Origin: Ophiura sarsii | Lineage: Eukaryota; Echinodermata; Ophiuroidea; Amphilepidida; Ophiuridae | Assembly (NCBI GenBank): GCA_035610835.1 | Contig: CM069455.1 | Coordinates: forward strand, 22,362,264 to 22,426,263 | DNA length: 64,000 nt | Direction: 5' to 3' | Part shown: positions 25,108 through 40,100 of the stretch, piece by piece | Position numbering within the stretch: position 1 is the first letter of the stretch | How the letters are laid out: each line of letters begins with the position of its first letter | Program-made: the position numbers and the translations under genes | Notes under the pieces: generated by a model | What the model was told of the DNA's origin: nothing | Database searches by the model: none | Seen by the model: the letters and a program-made list of their open reading frames with translations, nothing else

Positions 25108-28100
25108 GCCGCCTGCCAGAACTTGCTGCTTAGACAGAAGTTTCATCCATACAGCTGTTCCACTGTTGGCAACATCCAAGAGGAAGGACTACAATCATTT
25201 AAATGTCGTGTTAACAGACACTTTCTCTACAACTCTTCAGAGTATGTTGGCTAAGCTCTCTCTATGTATCAATGACCTCCAGATATTATTTTCGTCTTAT
25301 TTTTTGATGTTATTCTCTATGTTTGGGTGTTTATCCTATTCCTGTCCCACGCCACTTTTATTGGCTTTTTTACTCGCCAATTGTGTTTACTTGTATTTTT
25401 GATTATTTTCTGCGTTGCAGTGAACCAATGATTGGCCCATCAGAGCTCTCTGTGAGAGTTACCCGTTTGATTTGTAATCACTCAGTTCATTAACTTTGTT
25501 AATGTCTGTTGGGCTATTGTTCACATTTGCTCTTTATATACAAAAAAAACCAGGGGTCAAGAAGGCAGAGCCCTTGCGGGGGTTGAAGTGGGCAGAGCCC
25601 CCTTGACGATTTGCTCGATTTGCTTACACTTTTTCGCATGTTTTTTACACGTTTTCGCCCTGTCAAAAATAAGGGGTGGGGGGTGGGGGGCATCTGTTAA
25701 ATATGCATATAACTCACTAAAAAGTGTCCTAACTTTAACATGGGTATGGGGGTAGTTTAAAGTGTGTGTTTAACTAAACTTGTACTATTGTAATCCATTA
25801 GGGCCACAACAAAAATATATACCTGTATACAGTAACCCACAACAACTCTGGGGACGAGATTCGCGGAGTTTAAAACAATGTTTTGTTAAACATGTTGTTT
25901 AAAAGACAAACTCGCTTTCAAGTTAGACACACGTTTAGTTAAACATGTGCGGTTTTAAGCTAAAACCGTGTTTTGTACGAGAATCCGTCCCTACAGTTTA
26001 CTTTTGTTTGGGATTACTATTTAGAATGACTGATTTCTTTGAGAGAAAATTTCTAGCACCTCTTTCATGGTTTGTCAATTTCTTAGTTTTCTGCGAAATC
26101 TCTACTTTTAAAAAAGATAATTGAAGTTCTAAGCAAAGACAAACAAACAAAGTATATTTGTTAGCAGCCAAATGATATATCAAAATAAACACTTGAATCA
26201 AGTTCAAAGTACAATTTTTATTTAATTTGTAACACATGCTGTTGCTTCCTACTCTCCAGGCATACTTACGATGCAATGTTGCCACCTCCTGATTGATTAG
26301 CCCAATTTTTGTTGATTTTGACTAATTTTGCCACCTTGTATCCTATTGAAAATATTGCCGACAACCTTTAACACTCTTCACTTCCTGACAAAGTTACCAC
26401 CTCCTGATAAAGTAGCCCAATTTCAAAAATGCCTAGTGTTGCCACTTATATTCTTTCAAAACTATTGCTACTTTTCACCTTTATTTATTGCATCACTTCA
26501 GTCGATATTTAGACATCGCTTACGCTGATTGGGACTGAATTTCTCACAATACCCACCCCTCGTCATAAAATGGCTGCTTCAATGTCACCTTCAGAGCGTT
26601 GGAAAGATTTCATAGAAGAGTTTTTAACATGTTCTCTCTGTGCTGAACCCTACAACAATGATACTCGCCAACCCAAGGGTTTGCCATGCCTACACACCTA
26701 CTGCCAGTCTTGTTTGCGTAGTCATGCCCGCCGACAAGCAAGGTTCTCCTGCCCAGACTGTCGCAAGATGGTAACTGTACCAGACAGACAAGTTTACAAT
26801 CTTCAAACTAATTTCATGGTTGATAAATTGAAGGCATATAAAGACCAATTATACTGCACCATTTTGTGTGGTCATTGTACTAAGGATGACAACCAAGCCG
26901 TGAGTTTCTGTCACATATGTGCCTGTTTTCTGTGTAATAGGTGTGATAGTGAACATAAATTAACACTACGATCTCATCCCATTTTAACTGTGGCAGAGTT
27001 GCAGGGACAAGAATATAATTCTTCAGTAACACCGGAGTACCAAGAAATCCTTGTATTATCCAAGAAACAGCAACGGGTGCAACAAAAGAGGTACAGAATT
27101 TCTCGGAAGAACTATCGCAATCCACACTGCACGGAATCTGAATGCAGAGCCTGGGGCTGTTCATTGTGTGGTCTTGTTGATCATCGTGGACATGACCATA
27201 TTGAGGAGATAACCAGGAATGAAAGAAAAACGCAACAACAATCTGCTGAAAGGAAAGATGCAAATCAAGCAGGATGGCAGATTCTATCACTAACACTTGA
27301 AGCGAAAATAAAATTTGCTCTTGCAATATCAGTTTCCCTGTTATTCATTTCGGTGACCAATCCAAAAGTGATAGTCGCATCCCTAGCCATGTCAGTAATT
27401 TGTTTGTACATCAAATTGTTAGATATTTGGGAGAATCAGAATCTTCAGCCAGCAGTACATGGCAGTGGAGTCGAGTCCATCCTACCCGAGTCAGAGTCGG
27501 AGTCTTTACCTCCAGAGTCCGAGACAGAGTCCTCACTGTCCGAGTCAGAGACAGAGTCATCGATGTCCGAGTCCGACTTCTTTATCGATACAGAAGATGG
27601 AAGCATGCGTTGCTGACATTCGATTGTGGTGCCAGAAGAACTGGCTAGTTCTGAACGACGGGAAGACAGAGCTGATGTGTTTTTCGTCTAAATTCATCAA
27701 GACAGAATGGAAACCTGCAATAAGGATCAGCGATGCTGTCATCCAGTCATCACATCAAGCAAGGCATCTCGGTGTTATCATGGATCCCTCCCTGAGTATG
27801 AGTGCCCATGTGTGTAGAAGCGCAAATTTTTGGCATTAGAAAAATCGACCAGATACGTCAGTACTTGACACAGGAATCTACTACTAAATTAGATCTTGTA
27901 ACTCTCTACTGTTCGGTTTACCGGGACACGATCTAATTAAGATCCAGCGAGTGCAGAACACAGCAGCCCGCCTTGTTCTCCGCATATCGCGACATGAACA
28001 CATTACACCGTCCCTCGAGTTGCTCCATTGGCTACATACGGCAAAGAGCAGTGTATAATATCCTGCTAATCACCTTTAAGGCCGCCTTGAAAGGCATGGC

Positions 28101-31100
28101 TCCTGTTTTTATATCAGATCTGTTAGCTTTGTATAAGCCCTCTTGTGCCTTTTGAACTATACACTGTGTTAGCTTTTTGGTATTCTACGGTTATTTAATT
28201 AATGGAAAGATGGGATGATATTCCTACTTAAGACATTATTATTTATAAGGAAACATTTGTAGCAATATTTCAGTGATAAAGGTTTTTTGCATTGATACAT
28301 GTATATTTAGTAAATTTGAGTCATATAACTTGACAAAAATTCTTAAGTCATGATGAAATGATAGCCCTGTGTAGTGGACCCAGGTTATGTGGGTGCTATG
28401 AACAAGTACAGAGAATTTGGTTGGTTTCCATTTAAAATATGAAAGTAAAGGTGTCAAAATGAAACTAAATTTCCCTCCCAAATATCTTATTATGAAGATG
28501 AATAAAGAGATTAAGTGTCAATATGTTTGAGAGAGTAAAGACTTGTGACAATATTGGGATTAGTTTTACTTGAGTGAATCCATTGACAAACAATTGAGAA
28601 AGGTCTTTTTGAAAGGAAATCAAAATTGTCAGACTACCCACCATAGGGTTACATTGGCTATAATGAGGTTGATTAATTATTCATGAGCTACTTCCAATTG
28701 GAAATTTGTATGGGGATTTGAAAAAGGCACATGTTTTCTTCAATTCCATGGAATTGAATTAGCAGATGTTGTAGGAAACATGAATTTATTATGAGAAGAG
28801 ATTCAACAACCCATTTATTCAACTCGTAGTGAAATATTACACACCAAATTGAATATATGGGATGATTTTGACACCGTAACCAAGTGTCGTAATACTTTTG
28901 GTTGCTAGTGTATCTATCTGTTATAGTGCTATACATGTATATTGTTTAGAGTGCAAGTGCTAGTTACCTCTACCCTCCAGCACGGTCCAGCGTTTTTTAC
29001 AGCTTCTATATCTACAACCTTATTTTGTTCAGATATCATTGTGATACGGTACCAACATGTTATCTACTAAGTACTATGTATAATATATTATGACATGTTT
29101 TATACAGTGAAATATTGATATTGCTTCATTGCTATGTACAGGGTGAATCCGTCAGTGCAAAGCCCAATTAATAATGATAATATTCTGAAAATCTGGGATT
29201 AATCCAATCAAAAATAAGACCGCTAGCATACTTTGCGTAAACCATATCATTTACTAGTTTACACATACAAACCATAAAATGACATGGTTTACATTTCAAT
29301 ATGTGACATTCTTAAATATTTTAAATCATCTATCAATAACAATAGTAAAGATTAGTTTGGTATTCCTCTTAATTCCGGCACAAATCACTAATAGCTACAT
29401 AAACATGATAAGAATACAAATAATTTCCCTTTTAGACTATTTAAATATGTAATCTTCCAATGTCATGTTCAGGGTTTGAATTGCCTTCGATGCCCCACCT
29501 AGTAGCCTTGATGCCCTCAATTTCTGGCTGTTTTTACTCCATTCAAAAGTACATAATGGTCTTGGATAAAGTTGGTGCCCCTTTCAAATTGCCTTAAATT
29601 GCCTGCCCTTTTCATTTCTTATTTCAAGGCCTGATCATGGTTACTCTACCTCTACTGTGTGAATTACCATTGTACATACTACAAAATAGGTTGACTTGCC
29701 TAGTTGGTCACACTTTCCTTAATTGATGATGGATCTTTCTCATCTTTTCAGGATTTTAACTTTATTAGTTGGACCTTACAATGAAATAAAATTGGTCATG
29801 GTTCAGCAGTTCTAATAAGGATTTAATCCATGCTGAAAGAAAGTCCTATTTTTTTGGATTCACCCTGTATGCCATCAACATTTGTGCAATATTTCCTGAG
29901 GGTGAAGTGCTGGTAACCTCCCCTCAGCGTCCTTTCACACTGTTTTTCAATTTCCATGGTAATGTGCAACATCTGAAATATTTGCAATTGGATAAATGTT
30001 TATCATCGTCATGTGCATTATAATAAGAAAAAATGTAAATTAAGGGGGGGTGTGGACTCTCAGGTACAGCTTCCGTAAAACTGCCGTAACTTCTTCATTA
30101 GTCATTTAATCTATATAAAAGTATACATTTTCTTGAAGGAAAAGGTTCAATGAATCCAAACATGAACATGAAATTGACCATTTTGGATTTTTTTATCATA
30201 AAAAACATGTTTTTTGACCCATTTTAGGTTTATGCAAGATAACTTAAAATATATTTCTAAACGATTGAAGATAGGGTGACTTAATTTTAAATATTTAATT
30301 ACTGCAAAGATAAACCAATATTTCTGGACTCGGACACAATTCCTGCGTCCGTAGTGCCTGAGTCAGAGTCGTTCAAAAAGGGGACTTGAGACAATGTCCA
30401 GACTCGAGGGGCCCTTTAAAACCCAACAGCTTCAGGGGACTCTGCTCCCCCCCTGCGGGTTTCGCCTCTGGACCACACAGGGGCACTTCTGTGACTGTTC
30501 CTTTGAAAATTGTTTAGGCAAAAAAAAAACAAGGTCTTTCTCACATACATTTGGGAAAACAGCTACCCGATATGCAAATTGTTTTGAAGAAAAAATTGCT
30601 ACGCTAAATGCAGAATTTAAAATTTAAAAAAATCCGGCCAACTCAACCCTCCTCTTTTTGAGCCAATTTCCCCCCAATTTTTCTCAGATAACAAAAAACA
30701 CCTAAAATTGGTCTATTCGTGTAGGGTTATGGGCGAAAGTAACTCCAAATACTTATGCGCTCGAGGTATGTGAGACAGATTTTTTGCTTGCCATTAAATA
30801 GTACTTACCTACACCTACAGAATTTGTTACTGTTTCCTATAGTTTAGTCATTGAGAAATATGTGTTTTGTTGTTTCTCTGTGGGCAAAAGTAATCCAAAC
30901 ATACATACTCGATTTTGGCATACACACACGATGCATTTGTTGTTTGATTTCGTTGTCAAGGAATTCAGTGTAATTGAGTCTCATTTTAACATTTTCACAC
31001 AAACGCAAAGCAGCAGAGTTTCATAAGGTAAAATAAAAACTTGTTTGATTGTCCATAGATCACTTTTAAAGTTGGGTAGGTCGGTCGGGAAAAAAGTTTT

Positions 31101-34100
31101 TGTTCTTCTTTTTTCTTTCTCCCTTGCCCTTTTTTCATATACCAAAAGTAAAATGAGATGTACTTGTTGTGATCACCAAAACGGTGAGGGGGGGGGGGAA
31201 TCTGTAATAGTTTGATGAGTAGTTTTATTTTCTAAACACTTTTAAATATATTAATTTTTTATTTTTATTTTAGATTTTCGACTAAAATGTGTAACAAGAA
31301 TTTTTTTGAAATTTTCAGCAAAAAAGAAAAGAAAAAAGAACAAAATCAGGTCGGAAGGATTTTGAGGGTCGGGCAGACGTGGAAAATCAAACAATTTTTT
31401 GTTGTTGGCCTAAGAAAGGGCTTAACTTGCATGGCATTTTTGGTTGAATGTGGAATGTCACAATAACAAATCGCATCAGATTTTGGATTTGGAAGCCAGT
31501 GGAGCTTCTAGAGTTTTCTATTCTTTGGGATTACTATTTAGAACTACTGATATTTTTGGAGAGATAATTTCTAACACCTCTTTCATGGTTTGTAAATGTC
31601 TTAGTTTTCTGCAAAATCTCAAACTTTTTAAAAAGATAATTGAAGTTTCAAGTAAAGACAAACAAAAGTATTTGTTAGCAGCCAAACCGATTAATGATAT
31701 AACAAAATAAACACTTGATTCAAGTTCAAAGTACAATTATGCCACACTAACAAATTACAATGCAATGTTGCCACCTCCTGATTGATTAGCCCAATTTTTG
31801 TTGATTTTGACTAATTTTGCCACTTTGCATCCTATTGCCAACTACTTTCACACTTTTCATTTCCTGACAAAGTTACCACCTCCTGAAAAAGTAGCCCAAT
31901 TTTAAAAATGCCTAGTTTTGCCACTTATATTCTTTTAAAACTATTGTTACTTTTCACCGTTATTTATTGCATCACTTCAGTCGATATTTAGACATCGCTT
32001 ACGCTGCATTTGGGACTGGATTTCTCGAAGGACCCACCCCTCCTCATAAAATGGCTGCTTCAAGGTCGCCTTCAGAGCGTTGGAAAGATTTCATAGAAGA
32101 GTTTTTAACATGTTCTCTCTGCGCTGAACCCTACAACAATGATACTCGCCAACCCAAGGGTTTGCCATGTCTACACACCTACTGTCAGTCTTGTTTGCGA
32201 AGTCACGCCCGCCGACAAGCAAGGTTCTCCTGCCCAGACTGTCGCAAGATGGTAACTGTACCAGACAGACAAGTTTACAATCTTCAAACTAATTTCATGG
32301 TGGATAAATTGAAGGCATATAAAGACCAATTATACTGCACCATTTTGTGTGGTCATTGTACTAAGGATGACAACCAAGCCGTGAGTTTCTGTCACATATG
32401 TGCCTGTTTTCTGTGTAACAGTTGTGATAGTGAACATAAATTAACACTACGATCTCATCCAATTCTAACTGTGGCAGAGTTGCAGGGACAAGAATATAAT
32501 TCTTCAGTAACACCGGAGTGCCAAGAAATCCTCGTATCATCCAAGAAACAGCCGCAACAAAAGTGGTACAAAATTTTTCGAAAGAACTATCGCAATCAAA
32601 ACTGTATGGAATCAGAATGCAGAGCGCCCGGCTGTTCATTGTGTGGTCTTGTTGATCATCGCGGACATGACCATACTGAAAGGAAAGCAGGATGGCAGAT
32701 TCCGTTACTAACTCTTGATGAAGCGAAAATAAAATGTGCTCTCGTAATTTTAGTTTCCCTGTTATTCATTTTGGTGACCAATCCAATAGTGATAGTCACG
32801 TCCCTAGCCGCGTCGATATTGATTTTGTGCTTCAAATGGTATAATATTTGGGATAATCAGAAACAGCCAGCACTACATGGCAGTGCTGGAGTCGAGTCCA
32901 CCCAGAACCGAGTCAGAGGCAGAGTTTTTACCTCCAGTGTACGAGACAGAGTCGGAGTCTTTACCTCCAGAGTCCTAGACAGAGTTCTCACTGTCCGAGA
33001 CAGAGTCCTCGATGAATATGAGTCTGAGTAAAGGCCAACACATCATTGATAGCCACATAATAACACATTTTTTAACCTTCGCATTCATGGACAAACTCAG
33101 TTAAGTACCGAAAACCAAAGTCCATTTTTCATTTTAAAATGTTGTTTGTCTACACCCAGCCTCGAACTAGCAACAGGCAGGTTATTGATTTACTGATAGC
33201 GACAATTCACCGGTCCATAGTAAGATGAGGATTGGGGATGCTTCAATGATCAATGCAGCCCATACCCATACCTGTCACACTGTACTTTTGTCCTGCATGT
33301 TCAAAACCCAAGTGTAAAAATGTAAACTGCACTTTGTTCTATCCTTTTCAATGTAGCGTTCTTATTTATTAACCGATCTTTGTGAACAATGTCTCAAATT
33401 AAAGAGAAGAAATTTCTTTGCAACTGTATACTTTAATATGTTTACTTAGGAGCTACAGTTTTGGAGTTAAGAGTATATTTATTACCTGGTCAGTTACTTA
33501 TTTTGAGGACTGTATTTCCTTTCCTTGAATGTTTCATCCCTAATTCCACTGTAGGGTTAAAGAGAGCTCTCATGTAAATCGAGAATTGACAATGAAAGAT
33601 CCTTTGTGTTAGAAATGTCATTATTTTTGTTGAAAACACTGACACCAAAAACACCAAAAGACTATTTATGTTACAAACAGCCTCAGATTGTAAATAACTT
33701 TAAATGATGATTAAATCATGTTACATTATGTTCCCTCCCTACCCTTGTTATGTTTTAATGGTTATCAACATCATAGTTTAACTAATCAGATGTATTTATG
33801 ATGAGTTATCACATTATTTCTAAAACTATTGAAGATAGGGTGACTTAATTTAAATTATTATTTATATGGGCCCATCCAAACGATACAATAAAAGTGCGTA
33901 TTGAATATTGTGCACCAAGTTCCCGGATGTGCGTCCAATATTCAAAAAATATTGCCGTCCAATATTTTTTGCGCGCCGCAGAAGATGTGCGCGTGAGTAC
34001 ATATACGCAGAGAAGGTCAGTTCGGGCTAACTTATTTAGTTATTCAAAACAGTCCGTTATATAAATAATAATAATAATATTGAATGTCTTATTTTCGGGT

Positions 34101-37100
34101 GATACAAGAATATATTGCACTCGCTATAAAAAATATTGCACTCGTCTCCGACTCGTGCAATATTTTTTATAGTTCGTGCAATATTTTTTATAGCTCGTGC
34201 AATATTTTCTTGTATCACCCTCAAAGCCATCCAATATTATATAAATATTTAATTACTGCATATATAAGATATGTCAATATTTCTGGACTCGGACAGGAAA
34301 TTCCTTAATCTGGCAGGTCTCACCCGTTAGTTTATTTGTGTAGCTCCACTACACTGCTGGCATGATTGTACACAATACTCATCAGAATCCTCGCTAATAT
34401 CCTCCATTTCACTCTCGAAATCACTAGAATTTCCATAATCCGACCCATTCTAGATCTTCTTCAGTATCATGCTACTATTCGCGCCAGCGCTTCGGCAGTA
34501 GAAAGTTTTTTTCTAGCCATTTTTCTGCACAGAACTAGTCAAAAAAACAATGTAGAATAATAATATGACACTCATACTTTGACCTATCACTAGGCGGCCT
34601 TTTTTCTAGCCATTTTTCTGCACAGAACTAGTCAAAAAAACAATGTAGAATAATAATATGACACTCATACTTTGACCTATCACTAGGCGGCCTAAGGCTG
34701 TTATAAATGCTGCTCTGATTGGCCTAATGCGGTTGTTTGCAAATTTTCGGGTCGTATCACTTTCACAGGGAAGCCTTATTTCCGACTTTTCGGGTTCTAA
34801 GGGTTAAAAGAAAATGGCACTAAAGTGGGACATTCTGTCCCCAAAAATGTAAAATTTCAAATTGGATATTCTGACGCTTTCTATGTTTTATTGCAATCCT
34901 AATATGTGTCCCATCATATATTAAAGCTTGATTTTTGCTTGTTTTAATGATGTTAAAATCAGACATTGGATAAAAGACCCCAAGAGGTATGTTTTGATAT
35001 GACTGGTCACAATTATGTTCAAAAACCAATGAAGAAAAACACAAAATGAGCATAATTTTTGTATACCATTTTTTTGGAGAAGGTGCCTGTTTTGAGTAAA
35101 TTTGCATAAAACAATAATTTGATTATTTTAACATAATTGTGTTTTTAAACAATACTTTAATTAATAGAAGCATGTAGACTGATATTGGGTTCGATGATGA
35201 TTTTAGGAATAATTTAGATACCTTTTTTCGAACCATTGGTTCAACTCAACGTTGGAAGATTGTTTAGCATAGACAATACCATTTTATGATGCCATTTTGT
35301 TGTAATCGCCCATATGTTTATGTGAACAATAAATATGATTAATTTATATTCCTTACTTATACTGATAGCTTATAATCTCTAATACGCGGATTTAGGGTTT
35401 CCCTAGTGTTGGGCGGTATCGCGCTGATGTTGGTACGCCCGACTTCTGGTTTTACGCTACGCATAGGAAAATGCATTGAAAATGGGAAGAGCGGTCAAAA
35501 TAAACTCGGAAGATTTCATGGTCGACGCACCCCTCAAGTACAGAAGTCTTTCACAATTAAAAATAAAGATAGTATACCTAAACTATCCTTGGGGATCGGC
35601 AGAATTAAAAAGTGCACATTAAGTTGAAATATCCATTGAAAGTTCCGCGTAAAATGCCGAAAAGTTGCAGAATTCGGCAGTCTAGGAGTCATGTAATTTA
35701 CCGAGCAAGTCATGCCAGTGGGGACTGGATATAACAGACTAAATCTAGAGGCAATGTAAAAGCTCATCAGAGTCCTAAAATGACGTATTTCAGGTTTATT
35801 TACGTTGTTTTTTGTGTCTAACTATTTATTTAAGGGACTGAACATAATTAATTTTGTGTGAAATATCGGGGGCTTATTATTTCTTTATCTCTTTAGTGGG
35901 GGGGGGGGGGGAATTCGGGGGAAATTACTGCCAGTCGGGGGAAACTACTGCCAGTCGGGTGCAGGGCCGTCGCTAGAGGGTTTGTGCAGGTCAGGCGCGG
36001 ATACGGCGGGGGGGGGGGGGGGGGGGGGGCAACCCACCACCTCCAAAAGAAAGGGGGAGGGGGAAGGAAGGGAAAAAAGGGGGGAAAGAAAGAGAATGAG
36101 GAAACACACCAAATGGGTTCAAAAATTGAAGAAAAAAAATCAAATTCTGAGGGGGCGCATCACCCCTCACGAGTCACGACTCTCCCCTTTCGAGCTTTTA
36201 ACCCATCTATACTTAAATCAAGAATATATCAGTATAAATATGCTTAACTTCTTTCGTGCATTAGTGCATTGATAAACGAGAGCATCAATGATGCAGAAGC
36301 TCACTACAGCTGAGAATTTGCGAAAATTCATAACTCATAACACATGTCTATATATAAACCACTATAATCTGTCCAGCATATAACAAATGATGCAAAGCTC
36401 GAATACATATTATACCTTACATGAAACAAGAATTATATATATATTATTATGCATTCACCGTTCACCGTGTAAGCACATTTGCCCTTCTATATGCTTCGGT
36501 TGAGATTTCATAAGATCAAGAAATAGTCTCTTTCTGGTATTAAAACAAAATATTGCCAAACACCTTGGATATTAAATGGTGCGACCTAATGGTAGATGAT
36601 TGTTCTCTTTTGTAATGTGTGAAGGTTCAATAAATAATATGTACAGAGATGAATAACTTGGGTACATAACAATGGCAAAATACAACACCTATTTTATGAA
36701 AATATGCATCATTTAATGAAAATAATAATATGTGTACAGGTCACCAAACTCCCATGGCCCCTGGATCTTAGGCCAAGTAAAAATAAAACTAGTTTCTCGT
36801 GCTAACTTTTTGAAAAAAGGAAGATGAGGGCATTTTTTTTCTTCTTCCCAAAATGGCGAATGCCCCTTTTTCGAAAACTGGTTTCGCTTTTTCCAACATG
36901 GTGGAAATGTTTTTGCTTCAAAATGGCCGCCACTTTTCTAAGACTAGCTTTATAACCTTAAAATGGATACATACTGGAAACTGCTCGCGATATTTTGCAT
37001 GTTTATTTTAATATAACTCAAGGATTTATTCTCTATTTTTTCTCTTTCAGGAATAAAAAGCTAAACAAGAAAAGATGTGTATTCTAGATTTACAAACTAT

Positions 37101-40100
37101 CAGTGTGATCTCGGGAATATCTTGATAAATAAATCAGTTCCAGCCAAAAACGACAAACAAATGTCCCGAAGACCACACTGGTATTTTAAAACACCAGTTT
37201 TACCCACGGTTTATTTATATCATCTGATGATACAGTTTAATTTTTATCATGTTTTGATAATTAACAGTTTGCCTGTTATGTTGTTCTTTGATTTTAACAG
37301 GTTTTTTTTAAATATTGACACGTTCTCCATTTACAACATCAGTGTGATCTTGAGAACATTAAAAAAAGAAAAATTAAAAAAATTAAAAAAATTGAAGAAA
37401 AAAAACTATTTTTTGACGCGGCGGCCAAAATGGATGCGCACGCGCGGGGAAGAGAAACTACTTTTTTTAATTATTTGGCCTTGTAAATGGTGCGCCACTT
37501 TGACTTTGGTAATGCCACAAAAACCAGTTGGCGAATTGGCGTTCTCTTCTGGATGGTTCAATAAGTAACAATAACATTTACCGAGGTGATTGGTTTAGGG
37601 GAATATTGAGAATAAGATAGGCTTTCCTCTGATATCAAAATAGTACTACTACATAGTTAACCATACATAGCCTATAGGCATAGGCTGGGATTTTCGGGAA
37701 TTAGTGCTCCTGGGACTCGATTTTGTTTTTCGGGCGGGACTCGGGATTTACGAAAATTGGTAGTCCAGATTTTCGAGGAAGTGAAAACGCAATAAAATAT
37801 ACTAAATATCCACCAAAGTGTACTGTACTGTAGATATGTAATTCTGTTCTCTGTGTTGTCTTCATTCATGCATTTATTATTGTCACATCTGCACCGGTTT
37901 TAATCAGCTTCCGGACATTAACATTACATATTAAATTCGCGACTCGTTCAAGATTTACCATCAGAATAATTTTGTGAACTACCAAAATGCATAAAACTTT
38001 CATAAGTGCAACCAAATGTGCACAATGAAGCGAATTTTAGAGCAACATCGTGCGTATACGTAAACACACCGCTGGCGATGTAAGCGGCGCCATACTCTTG
38101 GGTTCCTTTTTTAGTAGGAGAACCGTATGAGGAACAGGCGGGGTTGGACGATGATGTATCATTTATTTTAAAGACCCCTTTTCATTTTATATTTGGTTTA
38201 TTTTGTACTCACGTCTAGGCTATATCAGCCTTTCGACTCACTCGTAGTCATTTTTTATCTGCGAACGTTTTCAGTATTTTACTTTTACTGTAAATTAACG
38301 ATACTGAAAGCTTAACAGTGGAAAGAAGTTCCACAAACGCAGTAGCGTGTGCGCGAGTATACACGGACACCAACAAGATTCATGGGGTCATCGCGGACCA
38401 ATCGGAGTCGTTGGATCAGATCAGCTGTCAGATTTGTTTACCATTTTAAATGATCAATATTCATGAATACGATGCATAATTAATTAAATGTTACCATATA
38501 TGGCAAGATCATGACTCACGATTCGAACGATACCAAATTTATTTATAGGTAAGTCAGTGCATAGTGTCGCCTATCTATGGAAAATACGATGTATTTGGAA
38601 GATAAATCACCACTTTAGGACACAGTTTGCCTCAATAAAGGCATGATTTTTGTACTTCCTCCCTCATCAATAAATTTGATTTTGTTTAACTGAGGGTTAA
38701 AGTATATATTGAAGAATCAAAAAATGATGTAAAACAAAAATTGATATCCGCCAGATTTTTCACCCCCATTTCAACTTTGACGAGCTTTATCTCGAAATAT
38801 CCTGTGCGACTTATGTCTGGTTTCGTCGGAGCGGGTCACATATTATAATAATTATATCATGAATAATAATGATCTCTAACCCTTCCTGTCGTGATTTCTG
38901 TAGTAAGCCAATCACAATGAGACAAACACGCATGTACATCATGATACATGCATGCCGTGTGTTAATCAAATTTTATGTCATAGCGTTTTACACGTATTGT
39001 CAATACAGTTTTGACAATAAAGAAAATAACGAAAAATTTCCAAGTTTGTCGAATGGCAATCTAACTCATTTTATAACATATTCATGCGATCATATTGTTT
39101 CACCATCTCAATATACATTTTCCGACAAATACCACTTGCGTGACCAAGATAAAACCATGTTTCATAGTCGCACTTTCCCCTTGACCTTTACCGTGACCTT
39201 TCGCATCGAGTCGCTTTAGCTTACTTGTAGTAAGCTAAAAACATAATATTTATTGGAAATGAAGAGGTGGCTTTTCGATAAAATATTGGTCAAAAGTATG
39301 CACCAGATCGCACCAAAATGAGTTCCAAAATTGATTTTTTTCCTTCTACTTCTGAGGGGAAGGGGGGCACATCATCCCTCAGACACCCCCTGTCCGAAGG
39401 TACATTATCAATTGGATGGTACATTATCAATTTCATTTTTGGGCCCCCCCCCCCCTCTTAAACTTTTCTGGATCCGCGCCTGGGTGTGTGGAGTGGTGTG
39501 ACCCAAATAGTCAAATAGTCGGCAAATCTGTACATGTAGTCGACAAATTTATGCAGCAGTCGGCTAAATAAAGAAAAATGTTATAGAGAACTTATGAAAA
39601 CCCGGAGGATTGGGCATTAGTTGTTGACTGTGCTGTTTTTTGGACTGTGCGATTTGTTTTGACCGTGTGAAAAAAGTTGACCAACCCCCCCCCCCCCCCC
39701 CCCCCCCCCCCACACTGCAAAAATAAATGGGGCTACCTTTTACTATTTTTTGTTTGGTACGTCGGGGGAATTGAGAAGAATATGAGTCGATTTCATTGAT
39801 GGTCAGGTGCCCACCCCTCCCCCCCCCCCACCTCCCACTCACAATATCCTGCGCACGCCACTGTAAATATATTACATAGTTGTTGTTTTTATACATTTAC
39901 ACAATTATTGTACCACAATAGGCTTATATTATAAATTTGCAGAGTAAAGAGCATGCTAAAACACCAAACACCATTTTTCAAACTGTCTTTTCCTCCGAAT
40001 TTGCAGATTTGATTGGCTCTCTAGCCTATCCTAGGCCTAAACAAAGTTACCGCAAACACGGTCAAAACCAAGGAGTTAATACTATAATAACTCTTGATTG

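Noticed and set aside
24818..25402. 194-codon open frame with polyglycine
   Set aside because: Kept open only by a poly-G tract; no domain, and flanking sequence is repeat-like.
31967..32050. Upstream in-frame ATG extending RING/B-box copy 3
   Set aside because: The extension is not conserved in copies 1 and 2, where the start aligns with position 32,051.
35982..36272. Two overlapping Gly/Lys-rich open frames
   Set aside because: Low-complexity translation of a G-run and purine-rich stretch.
37077..37568. 163-codon open frame
   Set aside because: Biased AT-rich composition with Lys/Leu runs and no similarity I can recognise; lies inside the candidate 5-kb element.
38869..39219. 116-codon open frame
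   Set aside because: No recognisable motif, no neighbouring exon, and no conserved counterpart in the window.
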